NCBI RefSeq assembly: GCF_026213295.1
Contig: NC_079434.1
Span: 10,420,268 to 10,484,267, forward strand
Length of the DNA stretch: 64,000 bases
Direction of reading: 5' to 3'
Source of the DNA: Gadus chalcogrammus
Lineage: Eukaryota > Chordata > Actinopteri > Gadiformes > Gadidae
Below the pieces are notes generated by a model. The model saw only the letters and a list, made by a program, of their open reading frames with translations. It made no database searches and was not told where the DNA came from. Position numbers and translations under genes: made by a program. Shown here one piece after another: positions 37,261 through 56,420 of this stretch (positions within the stretch are counted from its first letter, which is position 1; every line of letters starts with the position of its first letter).

Positions 37261-37717
37261 TTTGTCTAACTCCATTACCTCTACTTCAGTTTCTCCTTTT
37301 ATTTTCACCTTAGTTTTAGGAATCCCTACTTTTTTTTTTAAATACATATTTTAATTGTATCTTTTACTATATTCAGGTGATTTTTATTTTCAAATCAACT
37401 TGGATCAAACTTCAAAAATATTGATAGCTAATTCAGACATTTCATACCTGAGTTGACAACTTCATGTTCCCTTTACTTCTTCAGCAGAGAGACTTTTCTC
37501 TCATCATCACAGCCGTAGATAAAGCTCAGTGTGCTGCTATGACACAGTGTCCAGGCTATTCAGTGATTCTCTGAGGTCCTCCCGTTTCCACGGCAGATGT
37601 GTTAGATCCGTGTGTTTCAGCAGAATATAAGATCTAGGACTAGGATCTGTTGCTCATATTTTCTTTGTATACGTCTATATTTCACAAACAATGCCATATA
37701 ATGCTTCTACTTTTTTA

Positions 37718-37756
<39 letters not shown>

Positions 37757-38770
37757 TTTCTTTGAACTACTATAGTTTTGACCATTATACTATTATACTG
37801 TTCTTCTAAAAGTTACACTACTATACGAGACAATATTGCGCCTGTATTTGACACTGATGCTAGTATACTTTATACTACTTTATATCAGGGTCCTGGCTGC
37901 AGTCCAAGGTGTTACTGTTCTTTTTACAGGTGCATTTGTGAATGTAGTTGATAAATGAGGGTCGTTTATTCAGCGAGCAGTTAAGGGCCTTTATCCGGCG
38001 TTTTTGTCTCTGTTCCAGAGCACAAGACCCAGACGGATGGTTTAAAACAAGCCTCTAAAAATAGACTTCTAAAGACTCCTCCGAGACACACAACCACCTG
38101 CCACCCCCCCCCCCCCCCCCTCCCCCCCAACCCAGCCTCCCAAACCAGCCCCCTCTCGTTGTCGTGACAGCATCACCGTGACAACGCTGAGAGGCTGGGT
38201 CTCACCCGGCAGTGTCTGGGGCAACTGTTTGTGTTTGATATTGATGTCCTCTGGTAGATTAATTTAGCTCAGAACATTGTCAGCCTAATTCAGTTGATTT
38301 AGTTATATATTTCAGGACTGAAGCTGGGTAGAGTGATTCTAAACCAGGGTATACAAACCCAATTGTTTCCACTTAGGGTTGGGTTTTTATTGTGTGTTTT
38401 TTGGTTCTGGGTATAAGGGTTTGATTTTAAAGTTTGGTTGCCGGGTAATGGTTTGGTTTTTGTTAAGGTTTGAGGTAAGGGTTAAGTTAAAGTTAAATTC
38501 ATGCACTTCTTGGAGTACTGATATTAAATATCTGATAATTTAATACAAATAGAATAAAAGTAGAATCCAGCTAGACATTGGGGATGAAACTTAAGACGCT
38601 GTTGTTTGGAGTCAGTATACTCAAGACAGTTGTTTAGAATTCTAATACATATATTTGTATTGATCCATTTTCATATTGTTTTATAATTGTATCTGTAATA
38701 TAACACCAAGTAAATGAAATTCAGTACAGTGTTATGAAACACGTACAGTACATATGTACATACACACGTA
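37261..38770. other. Gene-free intergenic sequence
   Basis: AT-rich unique sequence with (AT)n at 37722-37751 and a C tract at 38104-38128. No coding support. Confidence 0.5.
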
Positions 38771-38775
38771 CACAT

Positions 38776-38776
<1 letters not shown>

Positions 38777-38861
<85 letters not shown>
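38777..38861. repeat. (CA)n microsatellite
   Basis: About 85 bp of pure CA in intergenic DNA. Confidence 0.95.
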
Positions 38862-39129
38862 TATGTGCATAATTACATACAGATGTACACTATTCATTTT
38901 ATTTCGGATACACTGCAGTTGTATTCTATTTGAATCTGCAGTTGAGTTCCAGATGTAAACAAAGCTTGGAGCACTGCTTGGCACGCTGCCGGTGTCCATA
39001 GTAACCAAGCTGATTTGGTTGCCTTGATACGTCTTCCTGATGCACACCGTTACCCACCGTTGTTAAGGCAGCCATGTCGTCACTGTTATGGCAACACAGG
39101 GTGCTGCAATACTCATTCTCTCTCACTGC

Positions 39130-39161
<32 letters not shown>

Positions 39162-39224
39162 CTCTCTTTCTCTCTCTCTCCATCTCTCTCGCTCAATCTC
39201 AGTCTCTCAGGGAATTTAATGGCC

Positions 39225-39695
39225 TCTATCAGTCATACTGGTTGCTATTGGTTTCCCGTAGTCTCTACTTGTCTCTTCTGCTCAAACCTTGTCTCCCTAT
39301 TAGTCCATAGTAGACTTGGCTGGTCTCTGTTGTTTTAGATATATTCATCAGTCTCACCTCCTATCTCTCTACTGGGCTCCCTCTTGGACTCTACTGGTTT
39401 CTACTGGTATCTACTGGTCTCTACTGATCCCTACCTTTCTGACTCTTGATCTCTACTCCTCTCTTCTGGTCTCACCTTGCCCCTACTGGTCTCCTCTGGT
39501 CTCACCTACTCACTGGATTATACTGGTCTCCTCTGGTCTCTAGGAGAGATGGTCTCCCTATTGGTCTAAACATGTCTCAATTTGCCTCTGCTGGTCTTCC
39601 CTGTTCTCTACTGGTATCTGCTGGTCTCTACTTGTATCTCTACTGGTTCTTACAGGTCTCTTCTGATCCCCACTGTTCTCCCTCCTGGCCTCCAC
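39225..39695 (+). repeat. Degenerate CTACTGGTCTC short tandem repeat
   Basis: Irregular repeats of TCTACTGGT and CTCTGGTCTC over about 450 bp. The open frames here follow the repeat and are not credible proteins. Confidence 0.8.
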
Positions 39696-39699
39696 ACAC

Positions 39700-40405
39700 A
39701 GTTTAACTAGAGACAAAACGCAACATATGTTTAACGATAAGCTTTATTTATAATATTACTTTAAAGAAAAGGCATATTTTCCGACATCACATGATTTCTC
39801 TGAGCTGTTTGCCAGCTACACACTGTAGGAGTGTGGTGGTTTTAATTCACCACCTTAGTCTTTATCACATTACCCTCCTCCACCTCCTCTAACTCCCTCG
39901 TCTCCTCCTTCTCCCCCAACCCCCCACCCCTCACCCCCTCCCAACCTGGCTCGGGGAACCATCCAATCAGAAGAGAGGAGAGAGAGAGGGATGATTGATG
40001 AGACAGTCGATTATGGTTCAAAGTTGAAGTTCTTTGTCCAGGAGGCTACAGGGTCAAACGGTGGCATCGCCAACAGACACAAAATAATCTTTATGAAATT
40101 TCCCGTCCTAAATAGACTTAAGAGCTATTTGAAGTGGCCAAAAAAACACAGTCGCTACAGTCATGCGTCGTATACTTTGGGATTTAAAGTCAGCTGCTGA
40201 AGCACAACATCAACGGACCGACGGACAGAGAGATAAACAGACACACAGGCACAGACAGGCAGGCCAGCCAGACAGGCCCAGTGCGTCTTGTTGGGCTGCT
40301 TCTAAAACCAGGAGCCGAATGCACCGAAGCGGGGGAAGAGTCTCCTCCTCCGGGAGTCAGGTTCCTTTAAGCACAACTTCTTCCTCCTTGTGTCCAGATA
40401 CCCTG
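39700..40405. other. Gene-free intergenic sequence
   Basis: Includes CT-rich text at 39870-39950. I see no gene. Confidence 0.5.
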
Positions 40406-40410
40406 CACAC

Positions 40411-40688
<278 letters not shown>

Positions 40689-40689
40689 T

Positions 40690-42000
40690 AGTGTAAATTG
40701 TGTGTATGTGTTTTCCGACCTCTGTTGTGGTGCTCCTCCTCTCCTCTGGGGTCGAAGGTTGAGTGTCTGAGAAGGAGCTGGGGGGGAGGGGGAAGGGGGA
40801 GGAAGGGAACCGGTCTCCAAAAGCCCCCCCACACATCCCCCTCTTCTACATCTGAGAGAAACAGAGAAAGAGAGAGATTAACTCCTATGCTTAACACTAC
40901 CTCAACGTATAAACGTTGATCCAATTTTTTATTGCATAGTATTTTTTGACTTACTTATTTATTATTTTATGCAATGTGTCTCCATCTAGTGGACACTAAT
41001 GGTAATACACCCACGCTCCAAACGCCATGGAATAGGCAAAGAATGTCTGTCAAAATGTCAATGCTGTCGTTGCAGTCTTTCGTTCATTATCAATGAATAT
41101 GGATAATGTATCGAGGGCGGGCAAGTTTTCATAAAACATTAGACTCTAGAGTGAGATTTGAGCGGCATATTTGTTTGGGGGCCGTTCGGTGTGGCCACCA
41201 CGCGCTGAAGATATGTCATATTAGACTACACCCAGCCATTTCCCAAGTTGTATAACTTCAAATTCTTACCCAAACCATCGGGAAATTATAGGTGGTCATG
41301 ATCACTATTGACCACCGGGTATAAAACTATTTTTCACAGCCTCCGATATACCTGTTGGTTGGGTTGCTGGTGCTTTATGCGTTCAGAAGTGCTCTGCACT
41401 GTTTTAACCGAGGCATGAGCGCAAATCGTAGGCTATAGCCTATATAAAAGGTTATTATAATTGAAAAGGTCCGCGTAATAGCTAAATAGCGGGTCATTTG
41501 AGTAAAAATTAGGGGGGGGGGGCAATGAGTTGTCAGATAGCCTATTGCAACTATTATCAAACGTGGTTAAATTCATAAATTAACTTTATCGTTTGGTTAA
41601 AGATGTGAATGAAATCCTTTGCTTATTCTTTCGGACAATATAGTGCCGCTCACGTTTTATTCTTACAGTGTGGAAGAGGATTAGGTCCACACATGTGATC
41701 ATTCTTTTGTAGTTCTGACTTCAATCTCAGAATTTTATCCGATTTAAAAAAATAATAATAATCACATGTGACAATCCTGTTCAATATTAAGGACTACAAA
41801 ATCCTGTGTATTTTCGTAGCTTACTTTCGCTGAAAAGGCGCATGTCGTTTCTATCCATGAGAGGGCATGGTTGTACCATTAGCCAAACGGTGCCGGCTGC
41901 GTTTCAAATATTCATTTTTAAAAGCACTTGAAACTAAATATTGCAATTAAAGAAATATTATTGATGCTAATGCACCAATAATAACCAATAATTTCATTTG
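40690..42000. other. Gene-free intergenic sequence
   Basis: Unique AT-rich sequence. CTCCATCTAGTGGACAC near 40981 is a near-match to a CTCF core on the minus strand, as is common in fish SINE debris. I see no gene. Confidence 0.5.
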
Positions 42001-42444
42001 ACCCAAATGAATGGATTGGACGGGCTTATTACATGCCTGCGACAGCATCAGATACCGGATTGTATTCTTTATTTCGTCAGAGCATTTGATATATCCTTTT
42101 AGTTTGTTGATGGGATGTTAGGAGAATTTAAACAAATCAGAGAAAAGTATATATTTTTTAATAATTAAATTCCCTGCCTTAGTTTGAACTTTAAATTAAA
42201 ATACTTTATTAAATGTGGCAATCCCACAACTTTTCAATCTCTGCTAGGACAGCTGCCCGCTGCAGCTCCAGCTAGGTTTCGATGGACCACTTAGAGGAAT
42301 AAACTGTGTGAACGGATTGTTTTGCAGCTGAACTTCATTCTGCACGAACCAACATGATGGCCCATCCCCTGGTCTGCCGTGGGCAAATTCCATACAGACA
42401 TAAACTCATCAAACACGCGCACACACACACGCACCCAAACACAC

Positions 42445-42600
<156 letters not shown>

Positions 42601-43399
42601 GCAAACACACACAAACACACCCATACACAAATGTCCACAAATGCGCTTAATCTCAGAAACTAATTCTATCTTGTCTTTCTCCTAACGGCTTTTCCGATTA
42701 AAGGTCATCCTTTGCCCTCCCAGCGATATCCAAAATGTCACTGCCACAGATTGCATTTAATTACAGGGGGGTGTGGTGGTTAGAAGACAAAGAGTTGAAC
42801 TTACTCATGTTAGCAAGACATGAGTGAGGACGAGAGGCGCCAGGTAGCTCCAATACCTGCAAATGAAACTCCTTTACCTGCCTTGATAGCTCCTATATTG
42901 CTCCTATACCTAAACATCCTCTATACCTGCTAACCACTAACCATAACGCCCGGACGGATCTGAACAACAAATCTGCAAATCATCCTAATGAACTGTGACA
43001 CAAGGTCACACATGTTTGGGTTCAAGCTTTGTCCCTCTTCCTCTAGTGTGTTCCTGTGAAGCCCTGTCAGATGAATGATAGTCTAGTAGTGGTAGTGGTA
43101 GTGGTAGTAGTGTTTGAGTCCTAGCTGAAGGATTTTGGATTCAATCCCCAGGGGCTGCAGTCAAACCCTGAGCAAGATGCACCCCAACTCCTACCTCCTC
43201 TGACTCGTTTGGATAAAGCTTCTGGTCAATGGTTGAATAGTTAATAGTTAAATCAACTTTTTTACAAACTCACTCTTAAAAACAACAAACTGATAAGGAT
43301 ATTCAGAATAAATGTGATAGTATTGTATGGTTCTGATTTTAAATTATTTTAAACTGTCGAACATAATGAGTGGCGAGATGATGGGCACGATGATGTCAA

Positions 43400-43625
43400 G
43401 CTGTTGTGAGGTCACGGGGGTGGTGAGGTCACGGGGGTGGTGCGGTTGTGGTGGTAGTGAGGTCACGGGGGTGGTGAGTTCATGGGGGTGGTGCGGTTGT
43501 GGTGGTAGTGAGGTCACGGGGGTGGTGAGGTCATGGGGGTGGTGCGGTTGTGGTGGTAGTGAGGTCACGGGGGTGGTGAGGTCACGGGGGTGGTGCGGTT
43601 GTGGTGGTAGTGAGGTCGTGGTTGT
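43400..43625 (+). repeat. GTGAGGTCACGGGGGTGG minisatellite
   Basis: About nine short units alternating GTGAGGTCACGGGGGTGGT and GCGGTTGTGGTGGTA, with a higher-order period of about 57 bp. The open frame it creates is a repeat artefact. Confidence 0.88.
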
Positions 43626-43729
43626 GAGGGCAAAAGGTGAGACGGGTGTTGATGTCAGACGTCAGTCAGATGTCAGCCTGTCCAAGGCCTGGAATAACCC
43701 CGTCAAATAATTGTATTAGACACAAATGA

Positions 43730-46190
43730 ATTGACTGGATTACAGGCCTGCGACAGCAACATATACCGGATAATATAATTGTATTTGTCGAGCATTTGAT
43801 TTGTCCTTTTAATTGTTGTTGGGATGTAAAGGAAATTTCAAAAATCGATACAGGGATATTATATATATATATTCCCTATTTTAACTTTAGATTATACCTG
43901 TACATTTTATATGTGTTAATCCTGGGACTCTTCAGTGACTGCTAGAACAGCAGTCCGCTGCAGCAACTTGAGGTTTCGATGGACCACTTAGAGGAATAAA
44001 CTGTGAACGGATTGTTTTGCAGCTGAACTTCATTGTGCACGAACCAACATGATGGCCCATCCCCTGGTCGGCCCTGGGCAAATTCCGTAAACACATATTA
44101 ACTGAACAAAAAAAAACACACACACACGATCAACACACTCACTCATTCATGTACACAAATGATCACACTCACACACACAAGTGCCCTTTATCGCAGATAC
44201 ACATTCTATTTTGCTCGTCATTTAATGGATTTGTATACTAAAGGTCATTCTTTGTCCTCCTAGCGAAATGAAAACGTCACTGGCAGATTACTTTTAATTA
44301 CTGGAAGGATTGTTGGTTAGACGACAAAGACTTGAACTTCATTTAGCAGACATGAGTGAGGACGAGAGGCATCAGGTAGTCTATATACCTGCCCAGGTAG
44401 CTGCTATACCTACCCTGTTAGCTGCTTTACCGGCCCCGTTAGCTGCTGTACCTGCCCTGTTAGCTGCAGTACCTGCCCCGTTAGCTGCTGTACCTGCCCT
44501 GTTAGCTGCTGTACCTGCCCTGTTAGCTGCTGTACCTGCCCCGTTAGCTGCTATACCTGCCCCGTTAGCTGCTGTACCTGCCCCGTTAGCTGCTATACCT
44601 GCCCCGTTAGCTGCTATACCTGCCCCGTTAGCTGCTATACCTGCCCCGTTAGCTGCTGTACCTGCCCCGTTAGCTGCTATACCTGCCCCGTTAGCTGCTG
44701 TACCTGCCCCGTTAGCTGCTGTACCTGCCCCGTTAGCTGCTGTACCTGCCCCGTTAGCTGCTGTACCTGCCCCGTTAGCTGCTATACCTGCCCCGTTAGC
44801 TGCTGTACCTGCCCCGTTAGCTGCTGTACCTGCCCCGTTAGCTGCTGTACCTGCCCCGTTAGCTGCTGTACCTGCCCCGTTAGCTGCTATACCTGCCCCG
44901 TTAGCTGCTGTACCTGCCCCGTTAGCTGCTGTACCTGCCCCGTTAGCTGCTGTACCTGCCCTGTTAGCTGCTGTACCTGCCCCGTTAGCTGCTGTACCTG
45001 CCCCGTAGCTGCTATACCTGCCCCGTTAGCTGCTATACCTGCCCCGTTAGCTGCTTTACCTGCCACTTTGTTTATATATACCAGGTAGTTTATATACCTG
45101 ACCTGGTAGTTTACATACCTGACCTGGTAGTTTACATACCTGACCTGGTAGTTTATATACCTGACCTGGTAGTTTACATACCTGACCTGGTAGTTTATAT
45201 ACCTGACCTGGTAGTTTATATACCTGACCAGGTAGTTTATATACCTGACCTGGTAGTTTATATACCTCCCAGGTAGTTTATATACCTGCCCAGGTAGCTC
45301 CCCTACCTGCCTACACAGAATAAAGCCCTGACAGATCAGCTCAAAACATCTGCACATGATCCTAATAAACTATGCTAGAAGGTCACATGTGTATCTGTTA
45401 AATGTTGTCCCTATTTAATAACAGGGGGCATGGTGGTTAGAAGACAAAGAGGTGAATTTCATTTACCACACAAGAGTGAGGACAAGAGGGGCCATATACC
45501 AGCCCAGGTAGTTTATAGACCTGCCCAGGTAGCTCATATGCCTAACTAGGTAGTTTATGTACCTGCCAAGGTAGCTCCTATACCTGCCCACGCTTATGAT
45601 AAAGCCCTGACAGATCTGCTCAACACGTCTGCACATCATCCTTATGAACTATGATTGAAGGCAACACGTTTTTCTGTAAAATGTTGACCCTCTTCCTCGA
45701 CTCACTGTGAAGCCCTGTCAGACGAATGATAGTCTAGTAGTGGTCAGTGTGCCATCTGAGAGATCATAGTCCCCAGTATCTGCAGTCCTACCCTGAGCAA
45801 GATGCCCACCAACCCCTTCCTCCTTCACTCATCTGAAGAAACTTTGGATAAAGTGTCTGGTTAATGGCTGAATAGTTGATAGTTAAATAAACATTTTAAA
45901 GAATTCACTTTTAAGAATAACAGCAAACTGATGAGGTTATTCGAATGCAATGAATGCAAGATCATTTTATAGTTATTTTGGTGATTTTATATTTGTTTAT
46001 ATTAACGAATATAAAACCCGTAATATTATTAAATAAAAACATAGTGAGTGGCGGGATGATGGTGATGATGATGTTATGCTGGTGAGGTCGCGGTGGGGGT
46101 GAGGTCACGGTGGTGATGGACTCGTGGTGGTGGAGGGGGCAGCGGGGAGGGGAGCGTGCATGTGTTGATGTCAGGCAGCCAATCAAATCA
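43730..46190 (+). repeat. Intergenic tandem duplication, copy B (expanded)
   Basis: Diverged second copy of 42005-43722. It is longer because a 21-bp minisatellite expanded inside it. An internal block (GTGGTTAGAAGACAAAGA to AAGCCCTGTCAGA) recurs at about 45420-45720. It ends just before the dnajb6 3' UTR. Confidence 0.8.
44385..45295 (+). repeat. 21-bp minisatellite in two blocks
   Basis: 44395-45065 has about 31 units of GCTGCTGTACCTGCCCCGTT plus A, with a common TATACC variant. 45070-45290 has about ten units of TAGTTTATATACCTGACCTG plus G. Since 21 is a multiple of 3, the first block gives a long AAVPAPL-type frame with no conservation signal. Confidence 0.93.
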
Positions 46191-46199
46191 TCACACACG

Positions 46200-46415
46200 A
46201 CATATGACTAACACAGGTAATGTTTATTAACTTTCAAATGTTTTGCTTTTTTTTTTTTACAAAGTCCATACAAACCAGTACAGTATGTTAATTTGTGTGC
46301 AGTGCCAGTCGTGGGCTAACCGTTGACAGGGAAGCGCCAAAAAACATGCTCATGCATAGATGGAAAACAAATAACAATAAAAGACCCCAGGCAAACCCAA
46401 AGAACACACAGGTTA
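46200..46415. other. Short spacer before the dnajb6 3' end
   Basis: Unique sequence between the intergenic duplication and the candidate dnajb6 poly(A) signal. I see nothing in it. Confidence 0.5.
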
Positions 46416-46419
46416 ATAC

Positions 46420-46425
46420 TTTATT
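46420..46425 (-). terminator. dnajb6: Candidate dnajb6 polyadenylation signal
   Basis: On the minus strand GAGCAATAAAGTATT contains AATAAA about 505 bp after the stop codon. This would give a 3' UTR of about 0.5 kb (46400-46930) that includes a (TC)n run (46734-46784 on this strand as GA). Confidence 0.5.
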
Positions 46426-46727
46426 GCTCAGTTCTATTCACGTAGGATGGAGACATGCTGCTCGAGGTTAGAGACGGGTTGGTTAAGATGGTCCCATGGC
46501 ATTGTAAAAGCCCCAATCAGGCGCTATACCAATCAGGTGCTTCTACTTTTTTAAGCTCTCTAACCAGCAGGCAGGAAAGAAAAGGGATAATGGTACAAAA
46601 TAAAAACAATATTAAAATCAATACCAAGAATTAAAATACTAAATATAATGAATCTATTGAAGAGTAACCATTGGAATTGCAATATTGGTTGCTCTTAAAA
46701 TGAGATGAAAAAACAATTTGGTCCAGT

Positions 46728-46786
<59 letters not shown>

Positions 46787-46930
46787 TAAAGCCAGAGGAA
46801 TGACTCTAGTGGCATCTGGCTATACCAGCACTGCTTCCTGTTGTACTTCCTGTGGTTAGCCCAGGAGGAGGAGTCACTTCCTGTTCCGGAGGGGCTACTT
46901 CCTGTCCAGGAGGCTGACCAGGAGGAGGAA

Positions 46931-52591
<5,661 letters not shown>

Positions 52592-52642
52592 GCTTCTGTG
52601 GGGTGTGTGGATGGGGGTGTGGATGGGGGTGTGGATGGGTGC

Positions 52643-54436
52643 CCTGCGTCAGAAGTAAGGCTCCTCCTCTGGGCTCTACAAATGGAGAGATAGCGGAGCT
52701 ACGTTAGTGACACAGTGAGATTATCGGTGCGTGCGGTGAAGGGACTGTGGCTAGGAGCGCTGTTAGCGCGGTGTTAGCGCTACGTCCCTTGGCAACGGTG
52801 GAGGAGAGGGCATCTTAATATGAGTGTGGAGGGGGGGGGGGGAGCATAGGAATGCAGAAGCTTTCGGCGGGACAGTCAGGTTACATAATGGCTCTGAGAG
52901 GGACAGCGCTATGCGGGCCTGGCCTTGATGCACAGCTTCAGACACTCAGATCTGATGAGTGTATTAATACACATGAGAGTATTAATACACGTGACATTAT
53001 CAAGACACGTGACAGGAAGGACAGCTGCTGCTTGTTTGTCTTGTTTTTAATATTTTGAGCATGTTGCACAACGATAACATGCTACGTCACACGCGGCTGT
53101 TGCTTTGTCGTCCGTGCACATCGCATGGAATGACCATGTGGTGCATTTGATCATGAAAGAAAAACTGTCTGATCTTGACTTAGAAGAAGACCTCAAGGAG
53201 CAAGGAAGCTAAAAGTTTGGTGATTGTTTTTTGATGTATTTACATACTTTAAAGATAGCTTGTCGAAGTAATAGAAGATCCAACGCTCGAAAATCATTTA
53301 AATTCTAACGGCTATCTCGTGGGGATATTTCAATGCTCGGAGGTTATATTAGCAAAGTATTAGATTATACTATGCTTTTAGAATGCATTTCAGTACTATA
53401 AGGATTCCTTGACCAGATTAAACATTGTCGTGTTAATTGCTTGTGAGGACTTAAGACACGTAAGGACCATTGAAGCATTTGAGGAGCAAACAACGTTGAG
53501 TGTAGCAGTGTGAGTCGGGTTGAAGATAAGATAACCATGTTCAACTGGTGCACATTTTGTTCAGAACTTTGCACTATTATGATTGTTGATCAAATTAAAA
53601 TAATATAACATTTGTTCCAACTATTTATATGCAGATGCAACTGTTGTTCGGATCCCTCTAGCACCAGAACAATTCCGTCAGATCTGAAAGACAGATTTAG
53701 CCATACAGCTAACACCCAGGAAACAACCAGAGAACTAGTTCAGCTTGCTAGATATAACCTGTGACCTTTGCTGCCCGAGACTGCTGGTGAGTAAATTAAA
53801 GCTTTGTTTTGATATGTGTTAGGATGGGTTGCTACTAGTGTTTTTGTCATTGGGTGTTAAGTTAGTTACTATAGATTCAAATTATACTTCAAATAGTCTT
53901 ATTTTGATGATTACAAGAAAAACAGAACAACCCTTTTTTTCCCTAGCATGTCACTCTGTGGGGCAGGCGGTTGCTGTTATTTTATTTAGCAGTGGCAGAC
54001 ATATGTGTTGTTGTTGAGAAGGCCTACGCAGCGCTCCTCTGCACGCCTTCGTATTCATCCCGCCAGCCATCTAAAATAAACAGATCAGGATTCACCAAAG
54101 ACTTCTCCTACCTCGATTACAAATATGAGATAAGACTATATAAGAGTATGGAAATCCCACATGTACAGTGTAAAAAGAAAAACAATGATTGACTGCACGT
54201 ATGCTTACAGACTGAACTCTCTGGTAGTACTAAGTACGTTCTCCTACACCCACTCCACTCGTCTGAGATATGCAATCAACTTTGAAGAAAACAATATGGG
54301 CACAGTGTGTGTTTCTGTGTATCTTGCAATGTATGTGGCACAATGTTTGTGAATGTGTGTGTGTGTTTGTTTGTGTGCATATCACAAAGAGCTTGTATGG
54401 CCTGTGTATAGTTTGTAGTCTCTTTGTGTGTGCGTG

Positions 54437-54473
<37 letters not shown>

Positions 54474-56297
54474 TGTGTGTAGGTGTTCTCGCGCTCTTTG
54501 TTGTCTGAAGCATTCCGCACACAGTGTTTGTTTGTGTGGGTGTGTACATGTGTGTGTGTGTGTGTATGTGTGTGTGTGTCTTTTCACTCAGAACACAAGA
54601 GTGTCCTGATGAAAAGCGCCCTCAGAGAGAGAAATGTGGGTCAGCCATTACCCACAATGCTTCAGTGCGTACCAGCTCTGAGAAGCCAACAGAACAGAAC
54701 CAGGCATCACCTGTCTCTGAGACCAACACACAGGGCCTCAAACAACAGGCCACACTGGGATGAATAGAACATTCTTCTCCAACATCATGTCGGAGAATAC
54801 TGTTGTTGATGTTGTTGATAATGTGCCTATATTGGATTGTAACCACATTGCTGACCCATAAAGTAAGCCTATGCAATTTGACTATTTTTAAAAATTGAAC
54901 GGTAAAAGTTAATATCAAACAGATTTAAAAAGTAGGCTACCCCAACAGCTCCACTTGTTACCAGCCAATGCTCCCACACTCTGGAAACGCCTACCACTCC
55001 ACATACGCTCTGCCCTATCCCTGGCAATGTTCAAAAAGGCCCTCAAAAAAGACCATTGAGTGCAAAAGCAAAATAACGTCTTAATTTCCGAATTGGAAAG
55101 CTGCACGACGTTGACAGCTAGCACCATTGCGGAAAAAGCATAATGTATAGGCCTACCTTAAAGCAATGTTATCAACGCAATAAGCATTGTTTGATAATGG
55201 CCTGCGCAAGTTACGTATCTTTAAATATATTAAATATAAAGCAAACGTTTACGATAGAAAATAGCTGTTCTGGACTCACTAGCAGTTTAAGTAAAGAGCT
55301 GCAGCGGTGGCTGAAGACCAGAGCGCCCAGAAGATTTGTTGATACGCTGAGAAAAGTAGTTATCTTGGTTCGACAATAGGCCGACTGTACTATTATAAGT
55401 CAGAGTTTCTTACTAGGGAAGTGAAACGTTCTTTTTTTTCTTATTTTTATAGGTTGAATATAGGTTTTGTTTAAAAAAAGCGGTTAATTATGTTGTGTTT
55501 ACCATTTCGCCAATTGTGGGTCGATTCCGTTATGGGTCGTGTTATAACATGACCGAATGGTTCTTTGTCGAAAATGGGTCAAGTGATGACATCACGTCCA
55601 TCCATGTTACCTTGACCTTGACCCTGGTCGTCAAACATTTGGTTGGGACAACTATCCTCAGAAACAGTCCTCTCCTCGGAGCCGATCCCCGTGTCAACAC
55701 ACCTGACAGCAGGAATGCGATTCTGAAAGCAGCTACCGGGAAGCTTCTCCTCCCTGTACTCCCTGTCGTTAAAAGATAAGCAGCGAACTCTGGTGCGCAC
55801 CGTATCACCTGAAGGGGTTCCTCAGGGCTCTGCCTCTGGCTCCCACAAAGTTACAGAACTGAGGGAGGTTGTTGAATAAATGCATTGCTTACTAATGTTG
55901 GGAACATCATTGTAGTGCCAAAACCGAACTTGTTCACTAGCCTCTGGTTCCGTAAACACTGTGTCACCCGAACAGGGGAGGTCATTTAAACACCTGCCCA
56001 TCAAGGCTGAAATATAGTTTTAAGTTGTTTTTCGTTAGGGTATGCTGATACTGCAACTCAAGTAGTATATGTTGTTGATGCATTTATTGGGACTAGGAGA
56101 TAACACTAATAAACTAATTATTACATATTATCATGATGACCATATTGAAGAAGAAGCAGTTAGAGAGCGACGCAGACACCAGGGAGATCAACTGACGCGA
56201 CTGCGAAGCGGACAGTGGCGCTAGATGGATCAGCCTATAAGCAGAAAAAAATACCTTAACATCAAACAACATCACGTTACCGTGCAGTAAAACGTAC
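52643..56297. other. Probable dnajb6 first intron
   Basis: About 3.7 kb without exons that I can support. TG-rich text lies at 54350-54590. Unique AT-rich sequence fills most of it. A LINE fragment lies at 54945. Confidence 0.45.
54945..55059 (+). mobile_element. LINE 3' fragment (reverse transcriptase ORF end)
   Basis: The frame 54964-55059 reads ANAPTLWKRLPLHIRSALS, then AMFKKALKKDH and stop. The pattern APxLWxxLPxxIRxxxSLxxFKxxLK is typical of the C-terminal end of CR1/L2/Rex1-type LINE polyproteins. It is 5'-truncated and dead. Confidence 0.6.
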
Positions 56298-56420
56298 CTG
56301 TTCAAGGGGAAAGTCTCAGGGAGCGCTGCGTCTTGTGGAGTCGCTTCTCTGCGGGGTTCTTATAACGGCTCACCGCTGCGCGCCGCCAAGTCGCTCAGTG
56401 CAGAAGCGGCACTGCGCATG
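56298..56420 (-). promoter_or_regulatory. dnajb6: Candidate dnajb6 5' UTR exon and promoter
   Basis: On the minus strand, GC-rich sequence with GCGCGCAGCGG and GCGCTCC ends in TTGAACAG followed by GTACGT, a strong splice donor. This would supply the non-coding first exon that the first coding exon requires. The start point is a guess, and no transcript evidence can be seen. Confidence 0.35.

Noticed and set aside
44310..45008. 232-codon frame of AAVPAPL repeats
   Set aside because: The 21-bp minisatellite is a multiple of three, so it stays open by construction. No upstream exon or conserved domain was seen.
55495..55808. Overlapping 88-94-codon frames on both strands
   Set aside because: Neither resembles a known family, and no splice or promoter context was seen within the probable dnajb6 first intron.
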